From positions 1 through 28,042 of the forward strand of contig NZ_JBASCU010000052.1 in assembly GCF_049651805.1 (NCBI RefSeq): a stretch of 28,042 nucleotides of DNA, written 5' to 3'. The notes beneath the pieces are model-generated. The model had not been told where the DNA came from. It was given only the letters and a program-made list of their open reading frames with translations, and ran no database searches. This document shows, one piece after another, positions 25,749-28,042 of the stretch; positions within the stretch are counted from its first letter, which is position 1, and each line of letters opens with the position of its first letter. Origin of the DNA: Pseudolysinimonas_A sp049651805 (lineage in GTDB: Bacteria; Actinomycetota; Actinomycetes; Actinomycetales; Microbacteriaceae). Made by a program: the position numbers and the translations under genes.

Positions 25749-25787
25749 CGGTCGTCGAGTAGGCCGCAAAGCGGCCGTGTCGAGACG
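25749..25787 (+). repeat. Dispersed hairpin repeat within the pca operon
   Basis: CGGTCGTCGAGTA, stem-loop GGCCGC-AAA-GCGGCC, GTGTCGAGACG. It ends immediately before the pcaJ stop codon (minus strand) and fills most of the gap between pcaJ and pcaF. Confidence 0.9.
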
Positions 25788-26426
25788 TCACAGCGTCATC
25801 TCCAGGCTCAGCCCCGTGAGTTCGTTGAGTTCCTCAAGCGTGGTGCCGAACAGCTCGATCACCCCCACACCCCCAGCCCCGACGGCGACAACCGCACGGT
25901 CGGTGTAAACCCGACTCACGCATCCCTTCCCGGTGAGCGGGTAGGTGCACGCTTCGACCAGTTTCGACGAGCCGTCTTTGGTGAGCAGGTCGGTCATCAC
26001 CCACACCTGTTTGGCTCCGATGGCGAGATCCATCGCGCCCCCCACCGCCGGAATCGCGTCGGGCTCCCCGGTGTGCCAGTTGGCGAGGTCGCCGTTGGTG
26101 GCCACCTGGAACGCGCCGAGCACGCAGACATCCAAATGCCCTCCGCGCATCATCGCGAACGAGTCGGCGTGATGGAAGTACGCCGCCCCCGGCTCCGCGA
26201 TCACCGGAATCTTGCCGGCGTTGATGAGGTCGGGGTCGATCTCGTCGCCTTTCGCGGCGCGGCCCATTCCGAGCAGCCCGTTCTCGGTGTGCAGCGTCAC
26301 GTCGCGCTCGGGGTCGAGGTGGTCGGCCACGAGGGTGGGCGCGCCGATTCCGAGGTTCACGTAGGCGCCATACGGGATGTCTTGGGCCACCCGTTGCGCG
26401 AGATCATCCCTGTTCAGCCCGCTCAT
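25788..26426 (-). CDS. pcaJ: 3-Oxoadipate CoA-transferase subunit B
   Basis: A 212-residue beta subunit of the enzyme that moves CoA from succinyl-CoA to 3-oxoadipate. The catalytic glutamate is E48 in HTENGLLG, which forms the glutamyl-CoA thioester; GAPTLVADHL and the GGAMDLAIGAKQVWV region are typical. ATG at 26426 overlaps the pcaI stop by ATGA and has GGGAG 8 bases upstream, so it is preferred to a GTG three codons earlier. Acetoacetate CoA-transferase (ScoB/AtoA) is a related alternative; linkage to the thiolase and IclR gene supports the pca role. Confidence 0.92.
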   Translation of the reverse strand: MSGLNRDDLAQRVAQDIPYGAYVNLGIGAPTLVADHLDPERDVTLHTENGLLGMGRAAKGDEIDPDLINAGKIPVIAEPGAAYFHHADSFAMMRGGHLDVCVLGAFQVATNGDLANWHTGEPDAIPAVGGAMDLAIGAKQVWVMTDLLTKDGSSKLVEACTYPLTGKGCVSRVYTDRAVVAVGAGGVGVIELFGTTLEELNELTGLSLEMTL

Positions 26427-27103
26427 CGCAGCCACTCCCTGTCTCCCACTTCGACGACCCGGTCGGTGTAGAGCGCGGGCGTCACGATGCTTTCGGGGTC
26501 GAGGTCGCCGACCTCGACGATGCGGTCGACCTGAGCCACCGTGAGGGTCGCGGCGGTCGCCATCACCGGATTGAAGTTGCGGCTCGTCTCGCGATACACG
26601 AGGTTGCCGAGTCGGTCACCCTTGAAGGCGCCGATCAGGGCGACGTCGCCCTTGATGGGAGATTCGAGCACGTACTCCCGGCCGTCGATCGTGCGGGTCT
26701 CTTTGCCCTCGGCGAGCAGGGTGCCGACGCCGGTGGGGGAGAAGAATCCGCCGATGCCGGCTCCGCCTGCCCGGATGCGTTCGGCGAGGTTGCCCTGCGG
26801 AACGACCTCCAGCTCGATCTTGCCCGCCCGGTACAACTCGTCGAACACCCAGGAGTCGACCTGGCGGGGGAAGCTGCAGATCACTTTCCTGACCCTTCGT
26901 GCTTTCAGGAGGGCCGCGAGCCCGGTGTCGCCGTTGCCGGCGTTGTTCGCGACGATGGTCAGATCCTTGGTGCCGACCTCGAGCAGCCCATCGATCAGCG
27001 CGATCGGTTGGCCGGCCAGGCCGAAGCCACCCACCAGAACCGTCGCGCCGTCAGGGATGCCGTCGAGTGCGGCAGCGACGTCGGGGACGATCTTCGTCCG
27101 CAT
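26423..27103 (-). CDS. pcaI: 3-Oxoadipate CoA-transferase subunit A
   Basis: A 226-residue alpha subunit partner of the preceding CoA-transferase. The CoA-binding glycine loop GGFGLAGQP (25-33) and the conserved GGFFSPTGVGT and SFPRQ segments are present. It is first in the operon pcaI-pcaJ-pcaF-iclR. AAGGAG lies 6 bases before the ATG, and a strong palindrome lies just upstream. No ring-cleavage genes (pcaHG, pcaBDC, catABC) are in the window, so only the bottom of the pathway is encoded here. Confidence 0.92.
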   Translation of the reverse strand: MRTKIVPDVAAALDGIPDGATVLVGGFGLAGQPIALIDGLLEVGTKDLTIVANNAGNGDTGLAALLKARRVRKVICSFPRQVDSWVFDELYRAGKIELEVVPQGNLAERIRAGGAGIGGFFSPTGVGTLLAEGKETRTIDGREYVLESPIKGDVALIGAFKGDRLGNLVYRETSRNFNPVMATAATLTVAQVDRIVEVGDLDPESIVTPALYTDRVVEVGDREWLR

Positions 27104-27116
27104 GTCTGCTCCTTAC

Positions 27117-27141
27117 CGCTCGTTCGGGATGCGAACGAGCG
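27117..27141 (-). promoter_or_regulatory. Palindromic operator upstream of pcaI
   Basis: CGCTCGTTCG and CGAACGAGCG (10-base perfect arms) flank GGATG. A second inverted pair, GTTCTC-TCT-GAGAAC (27141-27155), abuts it. On the minus strand TTGACC is about 40 bases further upstream and could be the -35, so regulator binding would cover the -10 and transcription start. The IclR protein of the operon is the natural candidate. Confidence 0.65.
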
Positions 27142-27265
27142 TTCTCTCTGAGAACAGCCTAGCCGAAGGCTCGGTCAAGTCGCGCTGAAGTGCCCACGCA
27201 TCGAGGCGTCACAAAACCCTGCGTCGAAACCAGTAGCCTGACTGAGTCTCCCCGAAAGGCTCGTT

Positions 27266-27850
27266 ATGCCTCATGGCCGCCCCGCCCTTCCTGCCGCACT
27301 GAAGCGTCGGCTGCTTGAGGAGGCCGGGTATCGTTGTGCGGTCCCAAGGTGCGGTAACACTGCCGGGCTTGAGTTTGCGCACATCGTTCCTTGGGCTGAA
27401 TCTCATGACGATTCGTTCGAAAACATCATCATCCTCTGCGCGGTCGACCACGCCCGCTACGACCGGTCAGGGGAGATCCCTCGCCAGTCGGTCCGGGTGT
27501 TCAAAGCGAACCTCGCGTTGCTACGCGGCCGCTACAACGACTTCGAGCTTCGGCTCCTCGAAACGTTTCTGGAGAACGGGTTGGCGTCGCCGATTCAGCT
27601 GGCTTTCGGCGCACTAACTGACATCAACGTTCGCAATCTTCTGCACGATGGGATCGTTTCGCGGTCGTCTCCGCAACAGATCATCCAGTACGCAGTCCCG
27701 GGTGGCGGAATGGTCTTCAACCCGACCCCGCCAGCGGGCCGCGAAAGCCAGCGGGTGAGTGGTTACGACGAGTATGTCCTTACTGACGCCGGAAGACAGC
27801 TCGTAGAAGACTGGAAATCTGCGCGGGTCATCGACGCGAATCTTGCGTAG
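27266..27850 (+). CDS. HNH-type endonuclease-like protein
   Basis: A 194-residue protein with an HNH zinc-finger nuclease core in the first 66 residues: C24AVPRC29, FAH39IVPW, the central N53 in FENIIILC58 and DH62ARYD. The paired CxxxxC and CxxxH could hold a structural zinc, while H39-N53-H62 is the catalytic ββα-metal set. The remaining 130 residues are of unknown fold and end in a segment resembling a winged helix (SGYDEYVLTDAGRQLVEDW). GAAAGG precedes the ATG; TAGCCT (27235-27240) may be the -10. It stands between the pca operon and the IS end, without a methylase or other restriction partner, and is less GC-rich than the core genes. Probably an accessory or defence-type gene. Confidence 0.8.
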   Translation: MPHGRPALPAALKRRLLEEAGYRCAVPRCGNTAGLEFAHIVPWAESHDDSFENIIILCAVDHARYDRSGEIPRQSVRVFKANLALLRGRYNDFELRLLETFLENGLASPIQLAFGALTDINVRNLLHDGIVSRSSPQQIIQYAVPGGGMVFNPTPPAGRESQRVSGYDEYVLTDAGRQLVEDWKSARVIDANLA

Positions 27851-27920
27851 GCCGGTAGCCACACCAGCGGTCGCCTTCAACGCTGCGGCTGTGAGATTCG
27901 AAGTTGCCGAACTGTTAACC

Positions 27921-28042
27921 GGCTCTTCATCATGAAGCGGGGTGAGCGGGTCGTTGCGGGGTGAGGGGCCGGGGTCTTCCAGGATGGAAGTTCCTACTCC
28001 TCCTTCGAGAAAGACCCCGACGTGTCTCACCCTATTTCGGGG
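27921..28042. mobile_element. Terminal part of an insertion sequence (right copy, inverted), ISL3-like
   Basis: Perfect reverse-complement copy of 5-126. The element boundary is at 27921, starting GGCTCTTC. The two copies have different flanking bases (ACTAAACG on the left inside edge, TGTTAACC on the right), so each is a separate insertion. The 70 bases between the HNH stop and this boundary hold nothing recognisable. Confidence 0.7.

Overview
The window is high-GC actinobacterial chromosomal DNA, most likely from a member of the Microbacteriaceae. The evidence is codon use, many 4-base ATGA gene overlaps, a Tad/TadE cluster of the 'helicase/secretion neighbourhood' type, a 6C small RNA, a PASTA-tailed class A PBP, and a family of short 'GGTGGTYGAGTA...GTGTCGARACC' intergenic hairpin repeats of the kind I associate with Microbacteriaceae. 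Gene content and order broadly follow the M. tuberculosis segment Rv3644c-Rv3683: tRNA-Pro, metallophosphoesterase and ponA2-like PBP, DUF4177, RidA, acs, 6C RNA, tad genes, topA, holB. Several genes often found in between are missing (whiB4/wblA, nth, ssd/cpaE, the DEAD/DEAH helicase, tmk), so this is a compacted version.

Layout. 1-126: end of an insertion sequence. 296-3948 (minus): tRNA-Pro with a perfect 20-bp hairpin after it, then a two-gene cell-envelope operon (bifunctional PBP and membrane-anchored metallophosphoesterase). 4000-4622 (plus): DUF4177 and RidA proteins, converging on acs (4746-6704, minus). 6878-7014: a 6C sRNA with its own promoter and terminator. 7145-10058: compact tad operon (ATPase, one fused TadB/C-like membrane protein, Flp-like pilin, TadE, TadE-like), mostly translationally coupled. 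10130-14213: topA, a repeat array and holB. 14224-17707: secreted alpha/beta hydrolase, TetR regulator, tRNA-Thr and a CAP-domain secreted protein. 17837-22250: PBP4-type carboxypeptidase, nicotinamidase, MMPL transporter and a 29-residue membrane peptide. 22309-23751: a doubtful small ORF and a Fic protein. 23785-27103 (minus): the last steps of the beta-ketoadipate pathway (pcaI, pcaJ, pcaF) with an IclR regulator. 27266-27850: HNH protein. 27921-28042: the same IS end, inverted.

The most interesting signals are not ordinary genes. (i) There are nine full copies of a palindromic repeat whose central stem changes with compensating bases. They sit almost always at gene 3' ends. One copy is read through in frame inside the MMPL transporter, and another supplies the stop codon of the IclR gene. 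(ii) A 29-aa single-helix peptide overlaps the MMPL stop codon. (iii) The DNA polymerase III delta' subunit has lost its zinc-binding cysteines. (iv) The 6C RNA is followed by a perfect 16-bp tandem duplication. (v) Four or more genes carry TANNNT exactly 6 nt before the start codon, as expected for leaderless mRNAs. The two window ends are a 122-bp perfect inverted repeat starting GGCTCTTC, probably the terminus of an ISL3-like element. The window is therefore likely a contig broken at two IS copies.
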